Shown: positions 35,365 to 44,311 of the stretch, one piece after another
How the letters are laid out: the number at the start of each line of letters is the position of its first letter
Numbering within the stretch: position 1 is the stretch's first letter
Assembly (NCBI GenBank): GCA_016713425.1
Contig: JADJPE010000005.1
Span: 6,926,001 to 6,990,000, forward strand
Direction: 5' to 3'
Origin: Deltaproteobacteria bacterium
GTDB lineage: Bacteria > Myxococcota > Kuafuiibacteriia > Kuafuiibacteriales > Kuafuiibacteriaceae
Length of the DNA stretch: 64,000 nt
Notes under the pieces: generated by a model
What the model saw: the letters and a program-made list of their open reading frames with translations, nothing else
What the model was told of the DNA's origin: nothing
Databases searched by the model: none
Made by a program: the position numbers and the translations under genes

Positions 35365-36263
35365 TCGTACGATCCGTAGGACTGGCCGTGCTTGTTGAGG
35401 TGAGTCATACCTCGTGGGGTCAGTTTGAACGAAAGGGAGACTTCATTGGCATCGACCACCACGCCGCGTGTCTCAGGCTCGGTGAAGGGCGCCCACGCCG
35501 TGATGCGCCGAGCACCATTCGGGACGCTCAACCGAAACGTCCCATCGGCCCGAACACGCGTGTAATACCCGTTGGGCACGACAAGGACGCTGGCCGACAT
35601 CTGCGGATGCATGTTGCAGAAGACGTCGACCACACCCGGTGCCGTAAGCACGACCGACTTGGCCTGGTCTCCGGCCCGATAGATGCCGAGGTCGAAGGCG
35701 TTTCCTGCGCTCTTCGAAAACACATTGTGGTAGACGGCGTCGCGATTCGGGAACTCGACCTCGGTGCCTCGTCGCACGACGGCCCACCGCGGATGGTACT
35801 GCTTGTTCAATTGTTCGATGACAACCTTCCGCCCGCGGACCAAGGGCGCCCGCAAGTCCTCGACGAAAACATACGCGACGTTCGTCGGTGCCTCGACCTT
35901 GCCGACGATCGTTCCGGTCGCCGCACGCGGCTTTCGTCGCGGCGGCTTCTTGCTCGAGGTCGCGTCACTCTCCTCGTCCGCGGCCTCGCGGTCGCGATCG
36001 TCGTCCGGCGGCGTGTCGCCTCGGCCATCGAGCGCCTTGCTCAGGACTTCGACCCGCTCGCGATCGAGCGCAAGGAGCGCATTCAGAACACTCCGAAGCG
36101 AACGAACCTCTCTGCGCAACGCATCGACACTCTCTTTGTCGCCGTCGCTCGACGCAGCCCCCTTCGCTGCCATCGAAGGGGGCGTGAATGAAACGCAGAT
36201 GCCCAACACCAGCAACGTCGCTGCGACCGTTCGCGTCGCCCGCCTCTCAATCAAACCGCCCAT
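35361..36263 (-). CDS. Secreted cupredoxin (plastocyanin-like) with N-terminal coiled coil
   Basis: A 300-residue protein. The signal peptide ends near SMAAKG, followed by a coiled coil of about 40 residues (SVDALRREVRSLRSVLNALL) and a charged Lys/Arg/Asp linker. The C-terminal half is a cupredoxin: type 1 copper ligands His in YHNVFS and Cys, His and Met in FCNMHPQM. Proteins of this type occur beside MauG-like peroxidases. A beta domain after the copper site has YTRVRADGTFRLSVPNG. Likely shuttles electrons in the periplasm to or from the dihaem protein encoded immediately downstream, whose ATG overlaps this stop codon. Confidence 0.9.
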   Translation of the reverse strand: MGGLIERRATRTVAATLLVLGICVSFTPPSMAAKGAASSDGDKESVDALRREVRSLRSVLNALLALDRERVEVLSKALDGRGDTPPDDDRDREAADEESDATSSKKPPRRKPRAATGTIVGKVEAPTNVAYVFVEDLRAPLVRGRKVVIEQLNKQYHPRWAVVRRGTEVEFPNRDAVYHNVFSKSAGNAFDLGIYRAGDQAKSVVLTAPGVVDVFCNMHPQMSASVLVVPNGYYTRVRADGTFRLSVPNGARRITAWAPFTEPETRGVVVDANEVSLSFKLTPRGMTHLNKHGQSYGSYE

Positions 36264-36324
36264 AGAAGACCTCGTTCCTTGTCCGTGTCCCGTGTCCCTG
36301 GTTCCGTTTCCCTGGTTCCTCGTT

Positions 36325-36359
36325 CCGCACTCGCGCGGCGTCCCGCACTCGCGCGGCGT
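36325..36359. repeat. 17-bp direct repeat between porin and cupredoxin genes
   Basis: CCGCACTCGCGCGGCGT occurs twice with one base between the copies, in the 115-bp spacer. Nearby CCGTGTCC and CCCTGGTTCC motifs are also doubled. No gene is present in the spacer. Confidence 0.85.
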
Positions 36360-36378
36360 TCCGCGCGTTGCTCAAGGC

Positions 36379-37860
36379 TTAGTAGCTGAGCACCAGCGAC
36401 CCCACCGCGACGTCATTCGGAATCGCATCGACGCCACCAAACTCTCCGTTCTTGAGGTACTCAGCACGAAACGCTACGTGGCGGCTAAGGACCGCACGGC
36501 CACCCATCGTCAAACGCCACGACTTCGTTAGATAGGCGCGCTCTTCTCCGAGCGTGACCAACGCATTCCGGAGACCGCCCCGAACCATCAAGCCAAAGAC
36601 AGGGGTGACCATCCAGTTGAACTCGACGTAACCCGAATCCTTGAGCCGAAGCCCCCAGACATCATCGACCGGCGCTCCGCCGGGATTGTCTCCGCCCGGC
36701 GAATGGCCGCGCATCCACTGCCCCCGAAGCGCGTAGCTCGTCGACTTGAACTCGAAATCAACGCCGAACAGCCAGAAGAGGCCCTCGTTGTCCGCCGCGC
36801 GGTCCTGAGGTCCGGCCTCCCCCGACACGCCAATCTCGAGCGTATGGCCACTCAGCGCTTCCGCCAGATCGGCAAATGGAATCCGTAGGGCAACACGCCC
36901 GTTGAACGTCTTTCCGGTGTTCGTGTCGATCTCGCTTTGAAAGTGAAACGACTCCACCGTGGACGACCCGTTCGTCAAGGCCGCCGCAACGATCAGCCAG
37001 TCGCTGAAGAACTTCCCGCGGATCTTGAGGCCAAGCTGAGAGCCCGACGTGTAGCGACTCACGAGCGACGGCGTGATCCCAAACCGCTGGTCTGATTTGC
37101 GTGTCTTGTACTCGATGCCGAACACCGGCAACGTCTTGCCGGCAAAGAGCGAGATGCTGGGAGCATCCGATACGACCCACTCGACCTCGGCGAGATCGAT
37201 GTCGACGAAGTCCCCCAGGTCGAAGTCGGACCCCGTGCGCGGCGCGAGGTTGAGGCTCGTCCTCAGAAGGAGATGCGGACTCAATCCAACCGTCGTCCCC
37301 ACGTTGACTTCATTGACGACAAAACCTGCCGCACCGCCCGAGTTGATGCTGTCGAAGCGCGCAGCAGCTCCGGGGGCATCGCCCAAGTCGGCCGGCTCAC
37401 CGCGCGCATTCACGGCCGTCGCCAAGATGTCGCCCAAGAAGACCCATCCGTATCGGCCTTGGTACTCGGGGAACTGGCGGTTCCCAAAGTCTTGAACCCA
37501 ACCCACCCCGCGATTTCCGAAGGGCGCAAACACGCCGAAATCGACGTAGCCGTTGAAGCTGATCGGCACATCGACGTCTTTGGACTGTTCCGCGCGCGCG
37601 AGTCGCGCATCGAGTTCGAAGAGCTTGTCTTCGAGCGCCTCGATGCGCTCCTCCGGCGACTTCGCTTCGCCCGCTTCGACGATGTCGGGCTCAGGCGCCA
37701 CTTCGCCGTCTTCGCCCGGAAGGCTGGGCGCAACGACTTCGTCAGGAAGGACGGGCTGAGCCTTGGCCTCGCCGCTCGCGCTCAGCGCGGCGCCGATCGC
37801 CAAGACCAACGACGACACTCGACAAAGAGGAGGCGCGTATTCCTCCCGGATCGAAACCAT
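36379..37860 (-). CDS. Outer-membrane porin-like beta-barrel protein with N-terminal coiled coil
   Basis: 493 residues from the ATG at 37860. This start places the signal peptide (CRVSSLVLAIGAALSASGEA) near the N-terminus; an in-frame ATG at 37902 lies inside a tandem repeat. After an acidic linker there is a short coiled coil (SPEERIEALEDKLFELDARL), then a long series of amphipathic strands (ISFNGYVDFGVF, GLKIRGKFFSDW, YVEFNWMVTPVFGLMVRGGL) ending in an aromatic, VGSLVLSY, as expected for an outer-membrane barrel. First gene of a minus-strand set with the cupredoxin (115 bp away) and dihaem peroxidase. Substrate unknown. Confidence 0.85.
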   Translation of the reverse strand: MVSIREEYAPPLCRVSSLVLAIGAALSASGEAKAQPVLPDEVVAPSLPGEDGEVAPEPDIVEAGEAKSPEERIEALEDKLFELDARLARAEQSKDVDVPISFNGYVDFGVFAPFGNRGVGWVQDFGNRQFPEYQGRYGWVFLGDILATAVNARGEPADLGDAPGAAARFDSINSGGAAGFVVNEVNVGTTVGLSPHLLLRTSLNLAPRTGSDFDLGDFVDIDLAEVEWVVSDAPSISLFAGKTLPVFGIEYKTRKSDQRFGITPSLVSRYTSGSQLGLKIRGKFFSDWLIVAAALTNGSSTVESFHFQSEIDTNTGKTFNGRVALRIPFADLAEALSGHTLEIGVSGEAGPQDRAADNEGLFWLFGVDFEFKSTSYALRGQWMRGHSPGGDNPGGAPVDDVWGLRLKDSGYVEFNWMVTPVFGLMVRGGLRNALVTLGEERAYLTKSWRLTMGGRAVLSRHVAFRAEYLKNGEFGGVDAIPNDVAVGSLVLSY

Positions 37861-37874
37861 GCCACCGCCGTACC

Positions 37875-37945
37875 TTAGAGCGCCGTCATCAACAAGGGGC
37901 ATGACACGTTTAGAGCGCTGTCATCAAACAAGGGGCATGGCACGT
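37875..37945. repeat. Tandem 35/36-bp direct repeat upstream of the porin gene
   Basis: A unit beginning TTAGAGCGC and ending GGGGCATGACACGT (second copy GGGGCATGGCACGT) is present twice, back to back. It lies immediately upstream of the porin start at 37860, within the region divergent from the cytochrome c gene. Confidence 0.9.
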
Positions 37946-38134
37946 CAATGGCGTGTGATGGCGTGTCCTGGTGCGTCATCGCGCTTCGACGCCGGTCGCC
38001 GGAATGCGATGACGAGCTCGAGCAACCGCACTCATGCAGGCGTCGCCCCTCGCTCTCCGCCCAGTCGGACAGGTAGAAGGAGATTCGTTCGATTTTCCTC
38101 AGAGCGGTGGAGAACCGACCCGAATAGTGCTCTC

Positions 38135-38827
38135 ATGCGCGCCGTGTCGGGACCCAGAGCGCCGATCACGTTGGAGAGCGCCGCTCTCGTGCAGAAATTC
38201 GCCCAGACGCAGAAGTCGGGCCGTCTGGCTGGTTTGAGCTGCCTGATCGCGCTCGAATGTATCGCCTGTGCGTCGGCGAGCTCCGCTGGAAGCTCCACCT
38301 CAGACTCACCGTCCAGCGCCGTGCCGGGCGCGGCGGCATCATCGGGCTCGGCGCCGGCCGAAAGCGGCATCGCGCCCATGCCCTCGCCCGACGCACTCGA
38401 GATTCATCTGGGCGAGGCCTGGTATGCGTACAGAGCCGACGGTCTCGGCATCAGCGCCGACGAGGCACGCGGGCGCGACAAAGCCTTCGAAGCCGTTCCG
38501 CCTCCAGGGGCGTTTTGGGATCGACAGGTCGCCGGCGAAGCTTGGGGATTGTGGACGGAGCTGTGTTCCCAATGCCACGGCGGAAGCCGCCGGCTGACGA
38601 CCGTGTTGAGCTGGCCCGCGCCCAAAGACGGATGGGCGCGGCAAGAGCAACGCTTTTTCAACCGCCAGCAGCCCGGAACCGCCGTGTTTGCGACGATCAT
38701 GAACGGAGCGCGCGCTCGAAGGGGCAACGTCGACATGCCCGCCTGGCGCGACCGACTAACCCGTGAGCAGATATGGTCGATGGTTTACTTCGTCTCGCAG
38801 GCCTCGAACGTCGGAGACGTTCACTGA
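38135..38827 (+). CDS. Monohaem cytochrome c lipoprotein
   Basis: 230 residues from the ATG at 38135. The frame is open further upstream, but the signal peptide (SGRLAGLSCLIALECIAC) begins just after this ATG. A Ser/Ala-rich spacer follows the lipidated Cys. One haem site, CSQCH, is followed by a likely distal Met in GNVDMPAW and a C-terminal helix (REQIWSMVYFVSQASN) typical of class I cytochromes c. It sits divergently from the porin-cupredoxin-peroxidase set and may be their electron partner; that link is an inference from position. Confidence 0.85.
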   Translation: MRAVSGPRAPITLESAALVQKFAQTQKSGRLAGLSCLIALECIACASASSAGSSTSDSPSSAVPGAAASSGSAPAESGIAPMPSPDALEIHLGEAWYAYRADGLGISADEARGRDKAFEAVPPPGAFWDRQVAGEAWGLWTELCSQCHGGSRRLTTVLSWPAPKDGWARQEQRFFNRQQPGTAVFATIMNGARARRGNVDMPAWRDRLTREQIWSMVYFVSQASNVGDVH

Positions 38828-39073
38828 CGATACGCTGACCGTGCTGAGCGTGCTTGACCGCGCTGACCGTGCTGAAGCGCATACGTGACCTGACCGCTCG
38901 ACGGCGGGCGGCTGACATGAGGACTGCCTGGCTGCCTGACTGACCGTCCGCGACCTGTCCAAGGAGACAGATCTGGATCACAAAGAGAAAGCCAACGAGG
39001 CCAGAAGAAAGTGAAGCGCCGATAGGGCTTGTTTACTGGCCGTACGATTGATCAGGGGGTATTGTATCGCGCT

Positions 39074-41098
39074 ATGCGGGTGTGCCCAAAGTGCCGCTCG
39101 ACCTTCTCGACGAAGACTCAGTTCTGTGGCCTCGATGGGGCGCGCCTCGTCGAACGCGAGACCGACCCTTTGATCGGAGAAACCGTCGGTCGATATCAGA
39201 TCCTCGAGCCACTCGGGAGCGGCGCGTCCGGCGTCGTCTACCGCGCACTTCACGCTGAGCTCCACACGGAGTTTGCCGTCAAAGTCATCTTTGGCGATCT
39301 CGCGTCCGATGAAACACTCGTCGGACGCCTGCGCCGCGAAGCACAAACGGCCAGCAAGATTCGGAGCCCCTACGTAGTGAACGTCGTCGACTTCGGCACG
39401 ACGGACGCCGGCCTGACCTATCTCGCGATGGAGTATGTCCCGGGCGCCACACTCCAAACCATCATCCAAACTGAGGCCCCGCTGGCACCTCGCCGCGTCG
39501 CACGGATCGTTGCGCAACTCGCGTACGGACTCGTCGTCATTCATCGACTCGGGCTCGTCCACCGCGACATCAAGCCCTCCAACATCATGCTTCTGCAGGA
39601 TGAAGGCGAACTCACCAAGCTGCTCGACTTCGGCATCGTTCGCGTCACCGACGCCAACGCCGACACACGGCTGACCCAAGTCGGCTTGGTCGTTGGGACA
39701 CCCGCGTACATGTCGCCCGAACAGGCCAAGACATCCGAAGTTTCGTTCTCATCCGACCTCTACTCGCTCGGCGTCGTAATGTATGAGCTCCTCTCGGGGC
39801 GGCGGCCATTTCGCGGTGACTCTGTGGCCGCGATCATGATCAAGCACGCCGAAGAGGCCCCCGAGCCGCTCGCACCGGCGGGCGGTCTAGAAGCGCTGTG
39901 CCTTGCGCTTCTCGCAAAGAATCCCGAAGACCGGCCAGCGAGCGCCGCCGTCGTGGCTGAGCTCGCACTGCATGCCGAAGCAACCCTCGCCGAGAGCGAT
40001 CCTGAAGGTCCGGGCGCGATGCGGACGATGGTGGCCGGCGTTCCAAGCAGCGACCTCCCTTCTCATCCCGGAGGGTTCATACACAGCCTCGGACGCCCCC
40101 CTCTGAGCAGCGGCCCGATCAGCGCGTCGGGATCCGGAATCGGCTCTGGATCTGGATCTGGATCTGGATCTGGATCTGGATCTGGATCTGGATCCAGGAG
40201 CGGCGGAGGCACGCCCGCGTCATCGGCGGGCAGCCAAGCTCAACGCCCGACCGTCTCGTTCATGGGCAACGATACCTTGGGGACAGGCGCAGACACCGCT
40301 GAACCGCCCGTCGCCGCTCGGTCTCGCCACGTCTTCATCGCCGCCAGCGTCATCTTCGTCGGCTCTGCGCTCACGCTTCTCGCCGTCGTGTTCGTGCCAA
40401 GCCTGTTTACGAGCGCTCCCCTATCCACCACGATCGTCCCCGAGACCGCGGCCCAAGTGTCCGCGCGAACGGCCGGGAGCGCGAGAACCGAAAGGACGCC
40501 CGAAGGCACAGCAAGAGGCCGCGCCGGCGCAAGCGCGGTCCAAGCGCCGCAACAACCACCGCCATCGCCGCCCACGGATCAAGACGTCGAACGCTTGCTT
40601 CAAGAGCGTGGGCTGTCGATGGCTGACCTCCCAGAGCTCGAAGGTGCACCGGTGGCCTACAACGCGTGGAAGTCAGCCGCCGAGCCCAACGCCGAGCGCA
40701 CGATCAAGTTGTTCGAGCGGCTCGAACAAACCATTCGAACGGCCGTCATCACACCCAAGCTGCTCGAGGCCAAACTCAATCGACTCGATGGTCCGCTCGC
40801 GTCTTTGCGCGGCAAACGCCCGCATGACGAGGTGTCACAGCTCGAAGCACGATACCTCGATCTCTATCGGCGCCTGGCTGAGGCCAAAGCCGCCGCGCCG
40901 GACGCAGCGCCGAAAAACGTCGCCGCCGCAGACGCTGCCAACCCCAACCCCAACGCCAGCCCTGGGCATGCCGCGACCGTCGGTCGAGCAACCGGCTATC
41001 CCGGTGGCCAGCCCAACGCCGCGCGCGTCCGCGCCGCCAACGCGTCGTTGACGTTGGACATCGCGGCGTTCGAGCAAATGGTCCGCAAGCTCAACTAG
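39074..41098 (+). CDS. Zinc-ribbon Ser/Thr protein kinase with membrane segment
   Basis: 674 residues from the ATG at 39074; a TTG at 39062 sits closer to AGGGGG and is an alternative start. A short Cys motif (CPKC ... FCGLDG) precedes the kinase. The kinase domain (about 35-300) has LGSGASGVVYRA, FAVKVIFG, HRDIKPSNIML, LLDFGIVRV and GTPAYMSPEQAK, all intact. A Gly/Ser repeat linker and a membrane helix (FIAASVIFVGSALTLLAVVF) lead to a helical outer domain with Gln/Pro-rich stretches. Active transmembrane kinase by sequence; ligand and target unknown. The next gene is 51 bp downstream and may belong to the same transcript. Confidence 0.94.
   Translation: MRVCPKCRSTFSTKTQFCGLDGARLVERETDPLIGETVGRYQILEPLGSGASGVVYRALHAELHTEFAVKVIFGDLASDETLVGRLRREAQTASKIRSPYVVNVVDFGTTDAGLTYLAMEYVPGATLQTIIQTEAPLAPRRVARIVAQLAYGLVVIHRLGLVHRDIKPSNIMLLQDEGELTKLLDFGIVRVTDANADTRLTQVGLVVGTPAYMSPEQAKTSEVSFSSDLYSLGVVMYELLSGRRPFRGDSVAAIMIKHAEEAPEPLAPAGGLEALCLALLAKNPEDRPASAAVVAELALHAEATLAESDPEGPGAMRTMVAGVPSSDLPSHPGGFIHSLGRPPLSSGPISASGSGIGSGSGSGSGSGSGSGSGSRSGGGTPASSAGSQAQRPTVSFMGNDTLGTGADTAEPPVAARSRHVFIAASVIFVGSALTLLAVVFVPSLFTSAPLSTTIVPETAAQVSARTAGSARTERTPEGTARGRAGASAVQAPQQPPPSPPTDQDVERLLQERGLSMADLPELEGAPVAYNAWKSAAEPNAERTIKLFERLEQTIRTAVITPKLLEAKLNRLDGPLASLRGKRPHDEVSQLEARYLDLYRRLAEAKAAAPDAAPKNVAAADAANPNPNASPGHAATVGRATGYPGGQPNAARVRAANASLTLDIAAFEQMVRKLN
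40148..40195. repeat. 6-bp GGATCT microsatellite in kinase linker
   Basis: Seven perfect GGATCT units plus a GGATCC variant encode a Gly-Ser run between the kinase domain and the membrane helix. Confidence 0.97.
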
Positions 41099-41149
41099 GC
41101 ACGAAGGCCACGCAACCTTTCCCCCGGCCAGCCCGATAATTGGGGCCAA

Positions 41150-41989
41150 ATGGTGTCGGAAATCCGCAGACCAGGGCGCTTTGGGTCTCCCGCGAGCGTG
41201 CGCTACCTGAAGAAAGCCAGCCTGCAAGAACGGCAAGACGCTGCGTTCCAGGCGATGACTGAGTATCTCGCCCATTCGTCGGCGAAGGCCGTGCCGGCCG
41301 ATGCCGAGCCCAGAATGGAGGACACAGCGCTCGAAAGTAAGCGGACCGAACTCACGCGGGGGTTGGCGCGATTGAAAGAGCGACTCACGCAACCGCGGGG
41401 CAACAACATGCCGCCAGAAGCTCGAATAGTCTCGCAGCTCGTCCGACATCTGGCCGCGAGTATGGGCCAGCCAATCACGGGCCTCCTCACCGGGGACCAA
41501 CTTGCGCCTGCGATCGACCGATGTCTTGGCCAAGCGGCAAACACAACCTCCCCTCGAACCGCAGGAGCCCTCTTCGAGACGGCCGCCGCGGACCTCGATC
41601 GCCAGAAGCAGACTACAAGCCGCGCCCCCACGGCCGTCGAACCCGAAGCTCGAGCCCCGGCCACCAGATCACGGGGTGAAACCGAACCACCAGAGCACCC
41701 ACCCGCCGCGCCCGCACAGCGTTCCCCCGCACAGCCTTCGGCCCGAACGCCTGCAGAGATTGAGCTCGTGCGGCGTGAGCTTGCCTTTCTCATCGGCGAC
41801 ATTCGGAGCCACAACGACACGCTCGCGAGGACCCGAATCGACACGCTAACCAGATCCCTCTCGCCGAGCGCCCCAGCGTGGACCGAACTCGTGCAGCAAC
41901 TCGGGATGATCAGAGGGTGGATTCGGACGAACCCAGAAGGTGCAGCCGCCAACACCAAGAATCTCCTAACCGAGCTCAGCCGCGAGTGA
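41150..41989 (+). CDS. Hypothetical helical protein next to Ser/Thr kinase
   Basis: A 279-residue protein with no signal peptide, membrane segment or recognised domain. Two helical parts (about 15-155 and 200-279) are joined by a Pro/Ala/Arg-rich disordered linker (APAQRSPAQPSARTPAEIEL). The N-terminal part has charged heptad-like stretches (RYLKKASLQERQDAAFQAMT). It follows the zinc-ribbon kinase by 51 bp on the same strand, so a role as partner or substrate is possible, though not shown by sequence. Codon use looks like the neighbours. Confidence 0.65.
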   Translation: MVSEIRRPGRFGSPASVRYLKKASLQERQDAAFQAMTEYLAHSSAKAVPADAEPRMEDTALESKRTELTRGLARLKERLTQPRGNNMPPEARIVSQLVRHLAASMGQPITGLLTGDQLAPAIDRCLGQAANTTSPRTAGALFETAAADLDRQKQTTSRAPTAVEPEARAPATRSRGETEPPEHPPAAPAQRSPAQPSARTPAEIELVRRELAFLIGDIRSHNDTLARTRIDTLTRSLSPSAPAWTELVQQLGMIRGWIRTNPEGAAANTKNLLTELSRE

Positions 41990-42039
41990 AGCCCGGCTCC
42001 TTGATGCCCTGCGACCGGGCAGCGCGCTGAGCCCCAAGC

Positions 42040-42918
42040 TCACAACAGTCCGGCCGCTCGTCCGAATGCGCGCAGTGTTCGCTGCACGCGCCGGGCGTTC
42101 GTCGGCCCCATGCGAAGAAGATGCTTTTCGGCGTCGCTCATGGCCTCGAGATCGCCGTCTTGAAACAAGAAGATCGCGCCGCGCTCGACGAGCGCGATGT
42201 CACCCTTGGGCACCCTCACCGCGACGAGTCGACGCAGCGCGCGCGCTAGAACGTCATCGAACCGTTCGCCTCGCGTCGAGACCTCGGCGAAGGCCGCGTC
42301 CACGTGGGGCCGTAGCTCGGCGTATCCGCGGCCGAGAGCTTCAGCGTCGATCGTGCGAACGGCCTGGGCGAAAGCGTCATATCGACGGTAGGAGGCAGGA
42401 TCGACGAAGATCCCGTCCTTCCGATCGAGCACCGTGAAATCGCCTTCGATCTCAAGGAAAGACACGACCGCGCGCGGACTGCGCCCTTGCGCGACCAGCC
42501 AAGTCGCAGCCACGAGTCGCTTCAGGATCCCGTCGGCCGAGGCCCAGGCCCGAAGACGGCGCGACGTTGAAACCGCACGCAGCAAGCGCCGGAGCTCAGC
42601 GTCCGGCCCAAGTGGCTCCGCTGGCGAATCGGCGCTCGAATCATCGCCCGACACGCCGTCGGTGTCGGTGTCGGCACCCGCGCTCGCCGCATCGAGGTCG
42701 GCGGGCCCGTCCAGCGCGGTCGAGGAAGCGTCGGTCGACGTCGGCGCGGCGTCGCCCGCGAAAAGGCCCGCCGCGAACGGAAGTGAAATCACCCCAAAGT
42801 ACGCGAGGGCCCCCGCGCCGAGCACAGCGACGACCAATGCGCCCACAATCCAAAGCGCCCACGGGCGGTGGGGTGGCGAGGGCGAAGGCGACGGCAAATC
42901 CCACGATTCTTCGGACAC
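42040..42918 (-). CDS. DUF3014-domain membrane-anchored protein
   Basis: 292 residues from the GTG at 42918. The frame is open up to 43137, but that would overlap the divergent glycosyltransferase start. A Pro/Ser-rich N-terminus precedes one membrane helix (ALWIVGALVVAVLGAGALAYFG), then an Asp/Ala-rich linker and the DUF3014 domain: SADGILKRLVAATWLVAQGR, DPASYRRYDAFAQAVRTID and the C-terminal EKHLLRMGPTNARRVQRTLR. DUF3014 proteins are common in proteobacteria; their function is unknown. The domain is predicted to face the periplasm. Confidence 0.85.
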   Translation of the reverse strand: MSEESWDLPSPSPSPPHRPWALWIVGALVVAVLGAGALAYFGVISLPFAAGLFAGDAAPTSTDASSTALDGPADLDAASAGADTDTDGVSGDDSSADSPAEPLGPDAELRRLLRAVSTSRRLRAWASADGILKRLVAATWLVAQGRSPRAVVSFLEIEGDFTVLDRKDGIFVDPASYRRYDAFAQAVRTIDAEALGRGYAELRPHVDAAFAEVSTRGERFDDVLARALRRLVAVRVPKGDIALVERGAIFLFQDGDLEAMSDAEKHLLRMGPTNARRVQRTLRAFGRAAGLL

Positions 42919-43097
42919 CGAGACAGCATAGCACCGGTCGGTGAGCGTCCCGCCCACCAGGAATGGACGAGGCGTCCAGAACGGGTCGAGGCGCTCGCTG
43001 ACCGGCAACCAGGACCACGCATCAACGGGGCACCCAGCCGTTTGGCCGGCCTTGCGCCCCAACCCGGTCCAACGTACTTGCTGAACCGGCAAAGCCC

Positions 43098-44294
43098 ATG
43101 AGAGTCCTGTTCCTCGCTCACCGATTCCCCTATCCACCCAATCGAGGCGATAAGATCCGCGCTTTCAACGTGATCCGGCACATGACCGAAGCGCGCGGGG
43201 ACCAAGTCACCGTGGCCTCGCTGGTGCGCACCCGGGAGGAGGGCGCGGCCGCCGAGGGTATTCGTGAACATTGCGCGGACGTCATCATCGAGCGCGTCCA
43301 CCAGCCCATGGCGGTGCTGCGCATGCTGAGACGGCTCCCCACGAAAGAGCCATCTTCGATGGGCTTCTTCTATTCGCCCCGGCTGGCCGACCGAATCCGG
43401 CAGCGAATCTTGAGCACGCACTTCGACCTCATCTTCGTGTTCTGTTCCTCGGTGGCTCAGTACGTTCGGCACGTCCGCGATGTGCCCAAGATCCTCGACT
43501 TCGCCGACATGGACTCTCAGAAGTGGCTGGCGTACGGCCAGGAGTCTCGATTTCCGCTCGCGGCCGGGTACTTCATCGAAGGCCTCAAGCTTCAGCTCGA
43601 AGAGGCCGCACTCGCGCGCGACTTCGACTGTGCCACGGTGACCACTCCGGCCGAGCTTCGAACCCTCGAGGGCCTCAATGCCGGTACGTACACCGACTGG
43701 TTCCCGAACGGCGTCGACACCGAATACTTCAGCCCACCCCCCGAGGGCCCAGAGCCCGATTCGATCTGCTTCGTGGGCCGGATGGATTACTTCCCAAATC
43801 AGCAGGCCATGCAGTGGTTCGCAGACGCAGTGCTCCCACTGATTCAGAAAGAACGACCAAACACCACCCTCACCATCGTGGGCGCCGAGCCCTCGCGCGC
43901 CGTGAAGCAGCTCGGGACCCGGCGCGGGATCATCGTCACGGGCTCGGTGCCCGACGTACGTCCCTACCTCGGCCGAGCCACCGTCTCGGTCGCCCCTCTG
44001 TCCATCGCACGCGGAACGCAGAACAAGATTCTCGAAGCCATGGCCATGGGCGTTCCAACCGTGGCGAGCCGCATCTCGGCGGGCGGCGTCGACGCGACAC
44101 TCGGCGAACACATCCTCGCCGCAACCAAAGCAGAAGAATACGCCGAGGAAATCCTGAGCGTGCTCAAAGACCCCGAACGCCGCCGCGCGCTCAGCGTCGC
44201 GGCGCGCGCGCGCATGTGCTCACATCACAGTTGGCCCGCCGCCATGGGCCGGCTCGATGCCATCATCGATCGGTGCGTTGCATCGGGCGAATAG
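43098..44294 (+). CDS. Glycosyltransferase family 4 protein of the exosortase-associated (TIGR03087-like) type
   Basis: A 398-residue GT-B glycosyltransferase. The N-terminus (LFLAHRFPYPPNRGDKIRAF) and the segment KILDFADMDSQKWLAYGQES match sugar transferases that accompany PEP-CTERM/exosortase polysaccharide loci. The C-terminal domain has the donor site VAPLSIARGTQNKILEAMAM followed by GVPTVAS. It probably transfers a nucleotide-sugar-derived residue to an exopolysaccharide or lipid-linked glycan on the cytoplasmic face. No exosortase or polymerase gene is in the window. Phosphoglucomutase follows 17 bp downstream, so precursor supply and transfer may be co-expressed. Confidence 0.88.
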   Translation: MRVLFLAHRFPYPPNRGDKIRAFNVIRHMTEARGDQVTVASLVRTREEGAAAEGIREHCADVIIERVHQPMAVLRMLRRLPTKEPSSMGFFYSPRLADRIRQRILSTHFDLIFVFCSSVAQYVRHVRDVPKILDFADMDSQKWLAYGQESRFPLAAGYFIEGLKLQLEEAALARDFDCATVTTPAELRTLEGLNAGTYTDWFPNGVDTEYFSPPPEGPEPDSICFVGRMDYFPNQQAMQWFADAVLPLIQKERPNTTLTIVGAEPSRAVKQLGTRRGIIVTGSVPDVRPYLGRATVSVAPLSIARGTQNKILEAMAMGVPTVASRISAGGVDATLGEHILAATKAEEYAEEILSVLKDPERRRALSVAARARMCSHHSWPAAMGRLDAIIDRCVASGE

Positions 44295-44311
44295 TCTGCT
44301 AACGATCGCGC

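Noticed and set aside
42789..44111. 440-codon minus-strand frame
   Set aside because: Antisense to the glycosyltransferase gene, which has a full family-specific sequence.
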